Assembly: GCA_008711295.1 (NCBI GenBank)
Contig: VUYV01000404.1
Coordinates: 62,001 to 126,000 of the forward strand
Direction of reading: 5' to 3'
Source: Anarhynchus alexandrinus
Lineage: Eukaryota > Chordata > Aves > Charadriiformes > Charadriidae
DNA length: 64,000 nucleotides
The stretch's first letter is position 1. Each line of letters starts with the position of its first letter. Shown piece after piece: positions 32,321 to 45,204 of the stretch. The notes below the pieces were generated by a model. It was given only the letters and a program-made list of their open reading frames with translations. It did not search any database and was not told the origin of the DNA. A program made the translations under genes and the position numbers.

Positions 32321-35300
32321 CCTGTTGATCACCAAATGATTTAATGTTATAACTCAACAGTTCAAATAGACACTATTTCTCTGCCTACAGTTTTAGCAGA
32401 AATTGTCAATGAATGCTTATTGCGGTCTCAATAGACTTTTACAGCCCTTCCTAGCACAGAAGGGAGAGGTGTTCCAACTCAGCTTCTCTGACAACTTCTA
32501 AACCTGTGAAAGCTATTTGGCTTTAACATGTTTCAGTCCGCCAAGAATAAAACTTTTAGAACTGGTCTAAATATAAATTATACACAACTGTGATAATTCT
32601 CAGATAATATACTAAATGTATAGGTGTTTTCCTTAACGACTCCCAGGTTTTGATTTGCTCCACCACACTGCCACAAAATCAAGGACCTTTGCTGAATAAC
32701 TCAGCCATACATGCAGTAATTAGAAAGGGTTAGACACAGGGTGTATAAGGAGAGCCTTATCTCAACTGACATGTAGTTGTGTTTCCAACTACTTTTTCTT
32801 CCAGATCCTTAGAACTGCAGTTTTGTAGCACTCAAGATTGACAGAGACAAAAATCACAATCCTGCAGCCACTGAGTGCTTGTGTTCACAGCTGGGAAGAC
32901 AAAGTTCCTGCTTCAATTGTCAGGTCAGCTTTTTCAGAAGCTAATTAATGGAATAACCATTACGAGAATGTCATACAAAGGTTCAGACCTGTAGCAGAAG
33001 CTATTTGTAACAGCATGAACCCCCAATGCTAAGAGTTTTCTTTGGATTTCAAAAATAAATATTTTAGATTTCTCAATAAATTATCCATCCCAATTGTTTC
33101 CTACAACACCAATCTCTACTAAAAAGAAAAAAATAAAATCCAGAACATCCCCCCCCCCAGATTTAAACGTAGGGATAGCTGCTTCCATCAAATGTATTAT
33201 ATATTCTTCCATTTGAACAGCCTACATAATGTCAGCCTTTTAAATCTAGTGCACACTGTTAGATGAAGGCTTACCATTTTCTGTTACCTCTGCCTCTCCC
33301 CATAGCTTAAAGCAAGTTCCCGATATATTTAAAGTACAGCTATGTGTAGTTTGTATATACATGTACTTGCGTACGTGCATACACACACACATGTGTAGCA
33401 TGTGTTAGTATCACGGACCCACTGTATGGAAGGCTGCTTAAAATGTGGAGAGTTTCTACTATAAGTATCATGCTACAAAAAGGTGTCTTAAGATCTACTT
33501 TAGGAGGTTACTAGGATGGATTTTTACCAATGACAGCTGTTTTATCATATCTTTCTGTCAGTCACTTTAGGATTCAGCAACTGGAAGACCAAACACGTTT
33601 TTGGGGTTTGGTTTTTTTTTTTTCCAGAAAAAGAAGAAAAAATAAATTATACCTTCTGCTTACAATTATTTTAATGAAAGAACGCCTAAGCTACTGAACA
33701 TCATTAGTTTGTACATAAACAACTTTTACCTGTATAATAAAACTACTCAAGTAATTCCAACTTTGCCTTGAACGTCCAAAAAATCAAGATGTACACGTAT
33801 GGTTGGATTAGTTCAGTTACTCAGAAATCAGTGGAGTAATACCAAAGATAGATTTGGCCCATTATCTACCTGCACAGCACAAATGAATAATGCAAATGTG
33901 TATGCAAAGGACCATGAAGTATCTCAGTTTAGCAGCGCATTTAAAATGTATCACTAACTTCCAGCTTCTTGAAATATTTATCAACCGCAGGAGGTTCCAC
34001 CATGAGCACACTCTATTAGGGACTTCACTGAATTTGTATTTCTACACCTGACGCAGAGGGCTTTAGGAAAGGAGACTGGAATTAACTGCTAAAACAACTT
34101 CAGGTACTGCTCTGTCACCACGGGGTTCACGAGTCCCTTCATAACCGTTTTGGAGTCACTTTAATGTTCTTCCTACAGTCAAGACTAACTGGGGTCTTCA
34201 CATGGTGCATCTTAGAGGGAAGAAGAGGAAGATAACAGGTTTCTGGATGTTTGACTTCAGAAGCCCCTAAAGATAAATTGTATGCATTTAAAAAGCTCCT
34301 GACAGAATCCACACTACTGAGTGTGCTTTGAGACACCACACTCAACGCAAAAGTGCCACATAATGAGTTAAGCAGTCTTATTCAATTCAATCTAATGGCA
34401 TGAATTAGTTAACAGGACTAGCTGGATCAACTAGGAACAAACTTGGATGAGCTGGGCAAAGCATTAAAGCTACTAAATGCCTATCAAACTTCGAATTAGT
34501 TTTACTAAACTTTTTTGGAGATAAAATTAGTCCCTGACCTTGACGCAATCAAGATAGTTTTACTGGTCTATTAAGGATCAGAACACGTGAAGTAACATTT
34601 TTTTCATGCTGAATACTCTGGAATGCTCTTTTTTTTTAAAAAAAAAAAAAAAAAGAGGAAACATCCCTTAGTTTAAGATTGAGCAGTTAAACTAGTTTGG
34701 TAATGAAAAATATTTTGTTTCCAAATTTAACTGATAAAAACTAACAGTTATAGTTGTAGCAAAAGAGAATTCCCTCAAAGCCATATGTTTTATTCATTTT
34801 GAAGGATACATGCTTATTCATTTAATCTGACAAATGCAATCCTCTAGTAAACAGTATTACTCCAAAACAACATATTCCTGCAGTGTCTTGAATCAGGAAT
34901 AAGATGTAAAACCAACCTGCTCTATATACTCTTTTTTTGTAGGAAGCACAAGACACGGGGGGCTGTTTTAACATTTTAGAGATTTCCTTTTATTCAGCCA
35001 AATGATGAAACCAGTAAATAAACTGTTAACAAGTATACAGATCTGTGTCAGAAAAGGCTGTGGGGACTTTTTCACGTAACTGACTTCCACATGAAATTCA
35101 TTTATTTAATCCCTTGAACAGTCACTCACATTTCCCTGGGACTTGAGCAGCATCAGATGAAACTAGGAGGTCACAACCATGTATTATTTTCACTAATCTT
35201 CTGTAATGTATTTCAAGTTAGCTGACCCATCTACACAAAAGTCTACCCGAAAACCTCGCTAAAGACTTAAAGGTTAAATATAATTATCCCAGATGCAAAT

Positions 35301-35880
35301 CCCATTCTCTCCTATTTAAGACTACAAACTAAAAAAAAAAGAATAAATAAATATACCAATCACTACGGTTGAGTACACAGCAGTTACTGAGAATACTTTC
35401 TAGGGTAAAAGTACAAAGCAACAGGTCTATAAGCTCAAAGAATGCATTTGCAAAGAAACATTTTTGTACACGAAAGATTAGTCTGTTAAGTTTTTTTATT
35501 TCAGGGGATTTTCTTAAATCTTTGCTTTAGACAAGCTGAAACACGACATAGCCACAGTCGAATCAAGTGTTGCTGTTCCCAACATTTTGGGAAAACAAGA
35601 CGCTTCCTCTGAGGAGTAACGTTTACTTTCTTGTCTTTGATGGACTGATTCAAGATACCCTTTTTTTTTTTCGAGCCAAGAACTATGTTAAAAAAAAACC
35701 AAACAAACAAAAGCACAAAAAAACCCCAAACAACCCAAACCTACCAGACACAAGTTAGGTAGCATTTCACGTGGACTTTAAAATCTATTACGCTACCCTT
35801 CTGTAACGAGATTCAAAGCACTCTGAGGTAAAAACATATTTTTAAGCCATTCAGAAGTGACGCTTAAAACAAGTTACACG
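32321..35880. other. Intronic sequence, nothing recognised
   Basis: Unique intron. There is a C10 run at 33149-33158, a short CA run near 33380, a T9-A17 block at 34629-34654 and A/C-rich low-complexity sequence at 35690-35742. No repeat family, RNA gene or exon was recognised. Confidence 0.55.
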
Positions 35881-35970
35881 CTTTTCCACGAAACCTCTCG
35901 TTCCACCCCAAACCAACCACCCCAACTACGAAGCAGCCCCAAACAAGCGATCCACCTTTTCACTCTTTAC

Positions 35971-36016
35971 CTTTGTCGCCCGCTTGCAAATTAAATCTCC
36001 TCAACCACTCCACCAT
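35971..36016 (-). other. Candidate alternative first-exon segment with ATG and donor
   Basis: On the minus strand an ATG at 36016 opens 15 codons (MVEWLRRFNLQAGDK) plus one base before the donor-like CAAAG|GTAAAG. I do not recognise the peptide. If spliced directly to the CTNND2 exon at 7064, the reading frame would meet TGA within five codons, so it would then act as 5' leader with translation possibly starting at the internal ATG of that exon (SMSSI). An unseen intervening exon could change this. It is speculative and rests on position, CpG context and the donor match. Confidence 0.2.
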
Positions 36017-36394
36017 CCGCTCCGGGAAGCCTCCTCAAAGCTGAGCTGAGCTGAGTTTCCCTCCTCACCGCAGCAGCAGCTCAAACCGGTCTAGTCATTT
36101 TATTTTAGGGTTTGGGGTTTTTTTTCCCTTTTTTGGGTTTTTTTTTCCCCTTTTTTGTTACCACTTACGAAAAGAAACTTGGAAAAAACCCCAGCCGGCG
36201 GACGCTGCCGGCCATCCCCAACTCAGGGTAAGACGAAAACGACGACGACGACGACGACGGCAACAAACCCCCTCCGCCCCGATCCCCCCCCGCCTCGCTG
36301 CTGCCCTCTCTCTCCCGGGCCCGGGCGGCGGGGGGCAGCTGCCGCCGGCCCAGCGCGGGCAGCGCGGGCGGGGCGCGCGCCGCCGGGCACAAAG

Positions 36395-36408
36395 GTCTCC
36401 ATGGCAAC
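36395..36408. promoter_or_regulatory. X-box-like (RFX) palindrome in the CpG island
   Basis: GTCTCCATGGCAAC on the plus strand reads GTTGCCATGGAGAC on the minus strand. The right plus-strand half (GGCAAC) fits the RFX half-site RGYAAC and the other half departs from it at one or two positions. RFX factors bind such sites in promoters. This is a motif match by eye only. Confidence 0.4.
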
Positions 36409-37060
36409 GGCGGGCCGAGCCTCCCCNGCCAGCGGGGGAGGGCGGGGGGAGGGTGTCCCCCCCACCCCCACCTCACCCCCCGCGGGGCCGCGGACCCCCC
36501 CTGCGGGCAGCAGCAGCCACAGCAGCAGCCGCGGTTTAGGTGCAGACGGATGGGAGGGGGAAGATGCTGCCCCCCCTGCCCCCCGATCAATCTTCATACA
36601 TATGTATATCTATTTAGGTTTTCTAATTGGGAGGAGAAGTCGCTATGCTACGGCAGAATCTCAGCGTAGCACAACTTCGCACTGAATTAATTAAACCCCA
36701 CATTCTTTTAGCTCTTCAAGTCTCTTCTAATACAAAACATTGTATTTTGGAGAATTCTTTTACTATTATTATTTAATTTTTTCTTTTAAACTTCTGCTTT
36801 GCAGACTGTGTGACCTGAAGCTATGAAACTTTCGTCTTCAATACGCAGGCAACGAGCAAATAAAACTTACTCGCCCCCAAATTTTTAGAGGTCTGTACAG
36901 CAGATAAACGGCAAGGTGAAAAGCTAAAGGCGAAACGTGGGGACAGTTCCAAGGCTGGTGACAAAGCACAATCTGACGTACAGGATTAGTGCCACTGAGC
37001 GCGGCAAGACTCTTCCCGCACACCCCGAGGTCCGAAGGGTCTGGGGGGGGTCGAGGATGG

Positions 37061-38190
37061 AGATGCCAAAGGTGGAAATGAGGCTCAAGCAATATTCACG
37101 ACAAATTCCTACCGCCCCGTGCCCAACCCCTGCAGACGCAATTTATGCTTGTAAATGATTGCTGTCGTTCCTCGGCGCGGTTGCAAATGGTTAAGTGATT
37201 CAATTATTCTGCTGAAGTCAAAAAGACTGAACTTGCTTCTGAGGATTTCCTGCTGAAGCGCCTCATTCATTCTGCCCCTTTCAGTTGGTCAACACCTGTG
37301 CGATCACAACTATTTATTTTGTATACAAAGAACCCCTCAGGAACAACAGCCTTCCCTTTCCTTCACATAAATACGAGCTTCATATTTCAAATGCTTCATG
37401 GGAATAAACCCCGCCAGCTTAGACTCCAAAATAAGCCCTTCCCAGTGTTTATAATGAAACTAAATATGATTATTATACCCATTTTAATTTTTAAAAATGT
37501 CATAGCACGCAGCTTTCATTATTTGCTGCCAGCGTTCAGGTAAAAGGCTGAAGGACTGGACTAGAGGTTTGCCTTTTAGCCTTTTCTTTAAATTCCGTAT
37601 TCAATCCAGAATTTAAAGAAACGGCTCCTTCAGACTTACAAAGAGCCGCTCCCCTTTTCTGAACCACAGCGACCACGTACGTAACATCCACTGTCATTAA
37701 CATTTACCGCTACTGATTGGGAGTCATAAAATTTCGGCGCACATTTCACTACTCTCCTCTCGAAATGTCACAGTGAAGCCGAGGTCAGTTTTGCCCGATT
37801 TTGTAGGACACAGTATAGGCATTGAGGAAGGAAGAGCAACATTTCAGGGTCTGAAGGGAAAAAAAAAAACCACCGACTCAGCTTCTACCAACCTCCCCTG
37901 GGTTTACCCGCACTCCCTGGGGCCGATGAAAGTACAGGGGCTGCCCTCAAAATCCCCCCAAAAGGGGACACAGGGAAGAAACAGAAAGTAGCTAAGTAGA
38001 TCCAGAGGTTTGGCACTGGAAACTTCTTTTAAACACCTGCTGAGGCCAATGCAATAATAATGAAAAAGAGGACACAATCAACTACTTCTCCCAGAAACTT
38101 TCGGAAGGGGAAAACCCAACCATTAACTGTACTTCTAAAATTTCAACGAGGTAAAATTTTGCTGGGGGCAAAGGATAGAAAATGATGTTG
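37061..38190. other. Intronic sequence, nothing recognised
   Basis: Sequence to the right of the CpG island, with composition returning to AT-rich. Short frames only, none recognised. An A10 run lies at about 37859-37869. Confidence 0.5.
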
Positions 38191-38765
38191 TAAAGCCCTT
38201 TATTGTAGCTCCTGAATGGCAAACCTAGTAGCTTCCTTTAACCCTGCAGAGCACTAAGTGTCATTTCAGGAGAGCAATGTGACAATTTATTGTTGTTCTC
38301 CATCGCTGCCGAGGATGTAGAAAGAAGACTGTTTATGATAAATTAAAGGTCACAAATAAATGGCAATTTAATAGAAGAAAATCTACTCCACATGAAATAA
38401 TATCTCCAAGGGGTAATTAATTACACAGCAGCCTGCGCATGTTCTCTTTCACCGAAATACAGTGAATGGCCACCCTGTTTCATTTCAATGTGCTAATATG
38501 CATCGCCGTCTCAGGAAAGCTCCGTTGAAAAAAGCAAGCAGGTATTATATAGGCATTGCATCTATTGCAGCGGTGCACAACACACACACAGAGTTTTGCA
38601 GTATATTTAATAGAGAAATTTAACCAAACAATAAAATTCAAAGGGATTTCACTCTCATTGTCAAGATCAATGATTGGTATTAAAATGGATTGCCACATAT
38701 TCATGAAAGAGTTGTTCAATAATTTGACCTTTTTACAGATTGCTATCTTTATATAAAGGGATCCT
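38190..38765. promoter_or_regulatory. Possible conserved non-coding element
   Basis: This stretch is AT-rich without low-complexity runs and dense in homeodomain- and nuclear-receptor-type core words (TAATTAATTA at about 38414, AAAGGTCA at about 38345, TGATTGG at about 38671). That texture is common in deeply conserved developmental enhancers, and CTNND2 lies in a gene-poor region where such elements are frequent. Conservation itself cannot be seen from one sequence, so this is a suggestion only. Confidence 0.25.
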
Positions 38766-41700
38766 ATCTCATAAAACTGACTGATGAAAGTGGAAGAAAA
38801 CTATTTTCATTCCAAACACATAGACCCTTCCTGTCCTTCGAATACGTACTTTTTCTGAATCACAAAAGTTCCCTTACACTTAAAATTGAACAAATCCTTA
38901 AGTGCTTTGTTGATGTTTGATTTGTTGTACGCTGAAGCTGTGAAAACTTTGAGAGCTTGGACAGGGAGAAGTAGAAGGAAATCCTATAATGTATTTTAGG
39001 CCTTCCAGTAATACTTACTCAAGGAAGAATGCCTTTAAGTTGGTATACTGAGAAAGGAGTTTAGGCGCAGGATTTTTCTATTGCTTATGCAGCACGTGAC
39101 TGGTTAAGTCTGAACCACAATTCAGTGTTTTTATGTTAACATCCACAACCTCACTTTAATATACACAAATGCACATTCCCATCCTTTTCACTGGTTCTTC
39201 AAGAATCATTTAAAACACCTCCAAATACCAAGAGTGTACCAACTAGATGGATTCTTTATAATTTGAATGAAAAACATCAATACTCAAATGTATGTTCTTC
39301 AGAAGAGATGAACCCATAACCATTTAGCAGCTGTACTAAGGCCAGAGTTAAGTGTTAGCTTGTGCTCTCCTTAAAGTGTCTAGTAAGCCAACAGGATGCA
39401 CAGACAGGATAAATTGCTGTGCAAAGCAGAAATAAGATTATTCCATTTGAAGTCACACAAATATTTACTGGGTTAATTTGGTAGTGGTTTCTATACTGGG
39501 TCGTGTTGGTTTTTTTTTCTACTAAACCCTTTCTAGGGCACATTTAGGCTGTTCCTCTGCTTGACAATCTACTAGCATGCAGAGATTACTCCAGGATCTT
39601 GCCCTTTTTTTCTCCTAACATTTTCTGGTTTGTGACATTAAAGTTACCATGAAATAGCACTGCCAGTACTGCAAAACCTCAGATGTTGTTCGGAAGCTCA
39701 GTCCTATGTCACAATCTCTCATTGTGTTTTACTCACTTTTCTCTCTTGATTTGGTAACCCCGTGGGGAAGGCCACTCTAAGAACAAGTAAGGGTTTTGTG
39801 TGATACTGGGCACGGTGGCTCTGCAGATCCCTACCATTTCTCTTCCATCACATACTCAGCTCAGGCAAATACTGTAAACGGGGAATTTTGTTCTTGCATA
39901 ACAAATGAAGAAAGCCTTTCTCAGGGTCTGAATAGACAGTAGTATACAGCTCTTATTTCCACCAACTTTTGCTCTTTATGTTCTGCAACACTAATGAATA
40001 GCAGAATTATTTTTAAAAAGTATTACAGGCCACAGACTTACTCTGTTTCACCGTCTGTGGGAATAACCAATTCAGTAACGTTAAGAAAGAAAAGAACATG
40101 CCTAAGCACGTGAAAATTTGCTAACCAACTTTGTTAAAAGAGCTACCAAGATATTTCCTACCATTTTGTACCAGGTTTGTAAGCATTCCTGAAAGTTTTT
40201 CAACACCCAACAAGAATTTTGCAGAATATGACCCACTTTTAAGTCAGACAGTGAAAAACAAACCAATTTAAGAAGGGTTGGGCACTTCCATGACTTCCTG
40301 CAAACCAGAAGTAAAACTCCCTCTTATTCCAGTAGGAGCAGATTTAGGTGAACTAGAATTACTATGGAGAGCCAACGCTTAGGGAAATACTGAACTTAAA
40401 TCCCAACTAATTGGGTTAGTGGTGGTTTCTCCAAGTTACAAAAGGATTTTCTGGATACGTTGTTCAGAAAATTTTTGAAAATGGAGATTTGCAGTTTAAA
40501 AACTTAATTGAAAGTTTCTTACCTGATTTCTAATAGCTACACAATTTAACTAATTGTATGTCACGTTTTCTGTTTTAAAAATAAGGTTATCCTTCGCAAC
40601 AATCAAATCTGGAAGTGTGATCTGCTGGGGCAGTATGTTAAAGTCAAACATTGAAAATACAGGTGAATTCTGAAAAAAGAAAAATGATTTTGCCTTTTGC
40701 CAAAATTTACACTTATCCACCTAACGTATTTTTTCCTTTCAGCTGTTTTCCTAATGTGGAGCCTGTGCTTGTGATACCTAATTCTTTTCTGTTTCTTTTT
40801 TGTGCTGATTGTTTTAAAAGCAGTATGAAACACCTCATGATTTTGCTATGTGATACGTATACTAACGTGTCCATTTGCAGTATGAAAACACTTCCCCTAC
40901 TACCGGCAGGCAGCTTCATTTTCAGAATTGGTAATCTGGAGGCAAAATGTTTTATCATTCCTAGACTGACAAGCAGTCCCTTTTACAGGGTTCATAAATA
41001 CCTCTCATACTGATGGAAATGACCTGCAGACCCTTAAAGGAGGGTTACATGCAGTGGAAATGCCAAGCACCTGCCACAATGAAACCTGCAGGTGTCCGAC
41101 AATGACAGAGCTATGGGTAGACTGGTAAATGCACAGATGCTAGAATCACTTCATATCACACACAGAGTTCTAGCTTTGTTGTTGGTAATTGACCTGGCTG
41201 CCACGCAATTTCTGACTACCCGTGATTCTTAGATCGTACAGAGTAGCTATTTCTGCTGCTGTCCACATTTTGAGCATTAATAGGAAGTAAATGAGATTAT
41301 ATTTTGTCCCCCGCAGCCTTGGGGGCTTGTATCTCCTATTTTCCTTTCCTATCTGAAGTTACAATTGCTCCTTTGTAACTCCCGCTTTCCCTTGTCCCCA
41401 TCTAAAAGGGACCATTCACGCACCCACCTTCTCATCCTTCTATAAATGCTAATAAAATAGAAACAAACCCGTCTTGGATAAACTCTGCTAATGACAGTGG
41501 AAACTGTACCTAAACAGGCACGCTGAAGATAATCCCAGATTCATGGAGAGAACGTGGATGTCTGCAACATCACCTGGTCTGTGCTGAGCACTGTACTAAA
41601 GAAAGAGTGGTGGGATGGGTAAAAAAGTGGCAAAAACGAAGTAGGCTATTCCAAACTGTGTAATCTCCATAATTTTTTCTGTTGTTGATTTAGTCACCAT

Positions 41701-44700
41701 CAGAACCACGGGGCCTGACAGATAAACTTAATCTCAAGAAACCCATACCACCCGTCTCTCATAGGCAAAGCTTAATGGTCAATGCTATTCTATACTATTT
41801 AGCACTCTATTCTATTTAAAAGCTTTAATGCAACCGTGAAAAGGGGGCAGAGAAGCCATGATGCTAGGGAAATTTTTTCCCCTCATGTTTTCAAATCTTG
41901 GTTGTTAACCTATACAGTGAAAATAGGAGAAATTGGAGAAATTCTCCTCCAAAGCAACACTCTCTTTCTACAATCTATATGCATTTATGGCGGTATTGCT
42001 GTAAGCATATATGAGACTAGTTTGCAGGCTGTAATTTGTTAACAATATTTCATCTTGAACTGCTATAGTTAAACCAGAAGAAAATCGGTGCACTGATAGG
42101 CATGACTGCTGGTTAAGTCTTCCAGAACAAATCAGTTGCCTGTTCACTGCATCAGAAAAACCCACTAGATGCCCAGCAATGCTGAATACAATGCATTAGG
42201 ATAAGAAGGAAAACTACCAACTCACTTCCCTTTCATATCAAAAAGTTGCTAGGAAAGATTTCCTGATCAACCAAAATTTGATTGTCCGTGGCAATTCAGA
42301 GTTTAAAATCTCACTTCACATCCTTCAGACACATAATGCTAGCTTAAAATTAGAGGAATAGAAAAAGAAACATCACATCATAGGCAGTGAAAAACCCTTT
42401 TTTCCTAGCTAGCAGTATTATGATGAAGAAGTGATGAAGAAGGGGTGCATGGTACCCACGTGAGGATTGATCTTCTGCATTAGCAGAGGAAACCCCTGTT
42501 GTTAGATCTGCTGTTCCAGGAGACAAGCAGTTTGCACATTTTGCATTAGTAAGGAATGAAAGGAGGGCAGGGGCTTCTGTCACAAGTGCATTCACATTAC
42601 GTCTCACCTCAACAGCTTGCCTGTCACACCAGCAATACAGAACCATGGAAAACCAAATTAATGAGAGGATACGGTCGGTTGTATAAAATCTTAGAAGACT
42701 GGGTAATGTGTGCTATTTTCCCTTCAAATATAGGATTTTTTTTTAGTTAAAAATTATTCTTCAAATAAAGGAAACCTCAAAGTTGCTTTATTTAATAGGA
42801 AAGTAAATCCAAGGGAAAAAAGGGTATATTAGAAAAAGATTAAATCAATATTGGAACTAACAAATGGAATGTGAAAATGTGTTATTACAGCTATGTACTC
42901 CATTGCTGGTGTGGTGATCAGTGACAGAAATAATTCATCACCACAACACAAAACAACGTCCGTAACCCAATTTCACTTGCTACATCTTGTATGATGTATA
43001 CAAACGTCAGGTAAAGTTCAACATCTGTGATGCTGGAGCTTTGTAACAGTCAAACATTATGATGGGTTTTCTATCAAACTAAAAAGAGTTCAAGAACCAA
43101 AGGGGTACTTTGAATCCTCAGAACAAGCACACAGCAGTGTTGCGTGTCATATGCAGTCTTACACAGTGTCACTTCTTCAGCCTCTGAGTCACTTTGAACA
43201 AGTAGAAGGCTTTTTAAGTCTGACTTTGTGTCACAAGGCAAAGAAGAAATATCTCCTTTTATCTGGGAATTCATCTCTGACCAGGAAAAAAGACTTGCTG
43301 CTCACAACAGGTTATTTTTCTTCTCTTTCTGCATTTAAAAATACTCTACTGGTCTCGTAACATGAGGCTGCTATCTGCTCTCAAAAAGATCTTGAAAACG
43401 AAATTATGCCTTTCGCCAAAGAGCACAGAGATATAGAAGATGAGAGCAAATGTGATATTTTGTATGGAGACCAAAGATTTGGGTTTTCAAGCAAACCAGA
43501 ATATAAACAAGTCAGGAGCTAGTAATCAAAATAAAAACGTAACAGAAATCCATAGAGGGAGTGGAGAATATTGACAAACACGCTTTTCATTAGAAAAGAC
43601 TTTTTGTGTCAATTTTTGAATTAAGAAAATCAATCAGAAGTGAAGATATACTGAGAGCAGCACCAGGAAGCAGCAGAAGTTAAGTTCAACAGAGAGAAGC
43701 TGTGCAATCAATTTGACCTTTTGTCAGACACTTTACCAACTCTGCAGAAATGGGATATTAAGCAAATAGCCATAAAATAGGTTGAATTATTTAGCAAGTG
43801 AGGGAATTCTAAATCATCCTAGGCTATGACCTACCTGTGTCAGCGAATCCGGCTGCACTGGAAAACAGTCTCCCAGGATGCAGCCGTGATTTGATGGGAA
43901 GGCAAGAATAAGGAGGAGCTCTTCAGGAAAGCCCAAAGTCTGTGTTCAATTTAATTAGCAAGCAGATGTAACTAAAATTTTAGAGGGAAAATAAAAGTGG
44001 TTTTAAAGTCAAAGATACGGGGGGGGGGGGGGATTTGGGGANGTGTGAGGGAGTAAAAAAGCTGTTTCAGGCTTCTCTTTTGATAGTTTCAAAACTCCAC
44101 TTTTTGAAAATGGCTGTATGCTGCTGATTTTTTTTCCATGTACATTTATAACGGACATTATGAAATCATTGGGCACAGACATAATGTTAACAACTTCTCT
44201 TTTTTCATGCAAAATTTCTTTGACAGCTTGGCATATAGTTAATCACTTTTTAAAACTGAATGCACCCCAACACAGTGGACCTAATTTTTCAATGTCAGCC
44301 AGAATTTGTCATTAACAAACTTTACAAAACAGATTAAATACTTCATTTTTTTTCCTCAGGCTTGTGACTTGGCAATGGGATGAAGAAAATGTGTATTTCC
44401 AGCAAGATTAATGAGTAATTATTAGTTGAGATTAACCTGCTCTATAGATTTAATGGGTTTCTGTATTGGCTGTGGAAGTTCTCAGAATAAATTGATGAAC
44501 GACTGCCACAAATGAAAACAAGTTAACCTGATCAGAAGGAGTTGTGGAGGCTGAGGGAGAAAAGGAGAACAGATAAAAAGCAGGGAGCGAATCTGATGGT
44601 CAGTATCAATGGCTCAAATACCTTTCTAACAGAAAAGAGAGAGAGGAACTCATTAATGACTGCACCCACCATTCCTTTTGGGGTGACACATTAACCTTTA

Positions 44701-45200
44701 CTTGCTACAGAATTCATATCAGGTACAAAATAAATCTATTTCAGAGAATTCTTTGGGTCAATCATGACTGCTTGGCCACTGAGATTTTAGTTTAGGCTTT
44801 TAATCAGAAAAAGATAGAGGTGGTTTGTGGGGTTTTTTGTTTGGTTGGGTTTTTTTTTTCCCTGCAGAAAGTGCACAGCGCACCTGTTTCATAAGTTTTA
44901 TTAAGGATACAGTGATTTTGTAGAAGAGGAAGATATGGAAGTATGCTCACATACTATCATAGCAAATATTCAAGGCCTCAAATTCTATCTGTAGAACATT
45001 TTTTTTAAAAAGTATTTGCTGCAAAAAACCCAAGAAACTGTTATGCACGCCTGAGAGAAAGCAACTTGGCCAGTGATTAACAGACCAATTAAGTGACTTA
45101 AACTTCTGCTAACATTCTGCAGTCAATCATGCATTCACTCTAATAACTTACTTACCAATGCTACATTTAGATAACATCCTCTCCACACTGTGTCTTCACT
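38766..45200. other. Intronic sequence, nothing recognised
   Basis: Unique intron with short, unrecognised frames on both strands. A G14 run at 44019-44032 lies ten bases before an N at 44042, so the sequence there is unreliable. G/T-rich low-complexity sequence lies at 44826-44862. No repeat family, RNA gene or exon was recognised. Confidence 0.55.
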
Positions 45201-45204
45201 CTGC

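Larger units (their letters stand above)
35880..37060. promoter_or_regulatory. CpG island inside the CTNND2 intron, candidate promoter
   Basis: The core, about 36180-36560, is strongly GC-rich with dense CpG, in contrast to the AT-rich intron on both sides; CpG-rich shores extend from about 35880 to 37060. It contains GC boxes (GCGGGCGGGGCGC at about 36364), an X-box-like palindrome (36395-36408) and a (GAC) triplet run (36241-36258). Sequence resembling a splice donor faces away on each strand: minus CAAAG|GTAAAG at 35971/35970 and plus CAGG|GTAAGA at 36227/36228. An N at 36427 marks an unresolved base or gap. CpG islands of this kind usually mark promoters active in the germ line or early embryo. 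No known first exon was recognised, so the transcript, if any, is unknown. Open frames within it are composition effects. Confidence 0.7.

Noticed and set aside
34629..34654. T9-A17 block as a hairpin terminator or element end
   Set aside because: Simple homopolymer junction in vertebrate intron with no flanking repeat; no function is supported.
36155..36685. Long open frames on both strands in the CpG island (176, 141 and 124 codons)
   Set aside because: They overlap each other in opposite orientations, are made of Pro/Gly/Ala/Arg runs dictated by GC content, and cross an N. No known N-terminus such as that of CTNND2 exon 1 was found.
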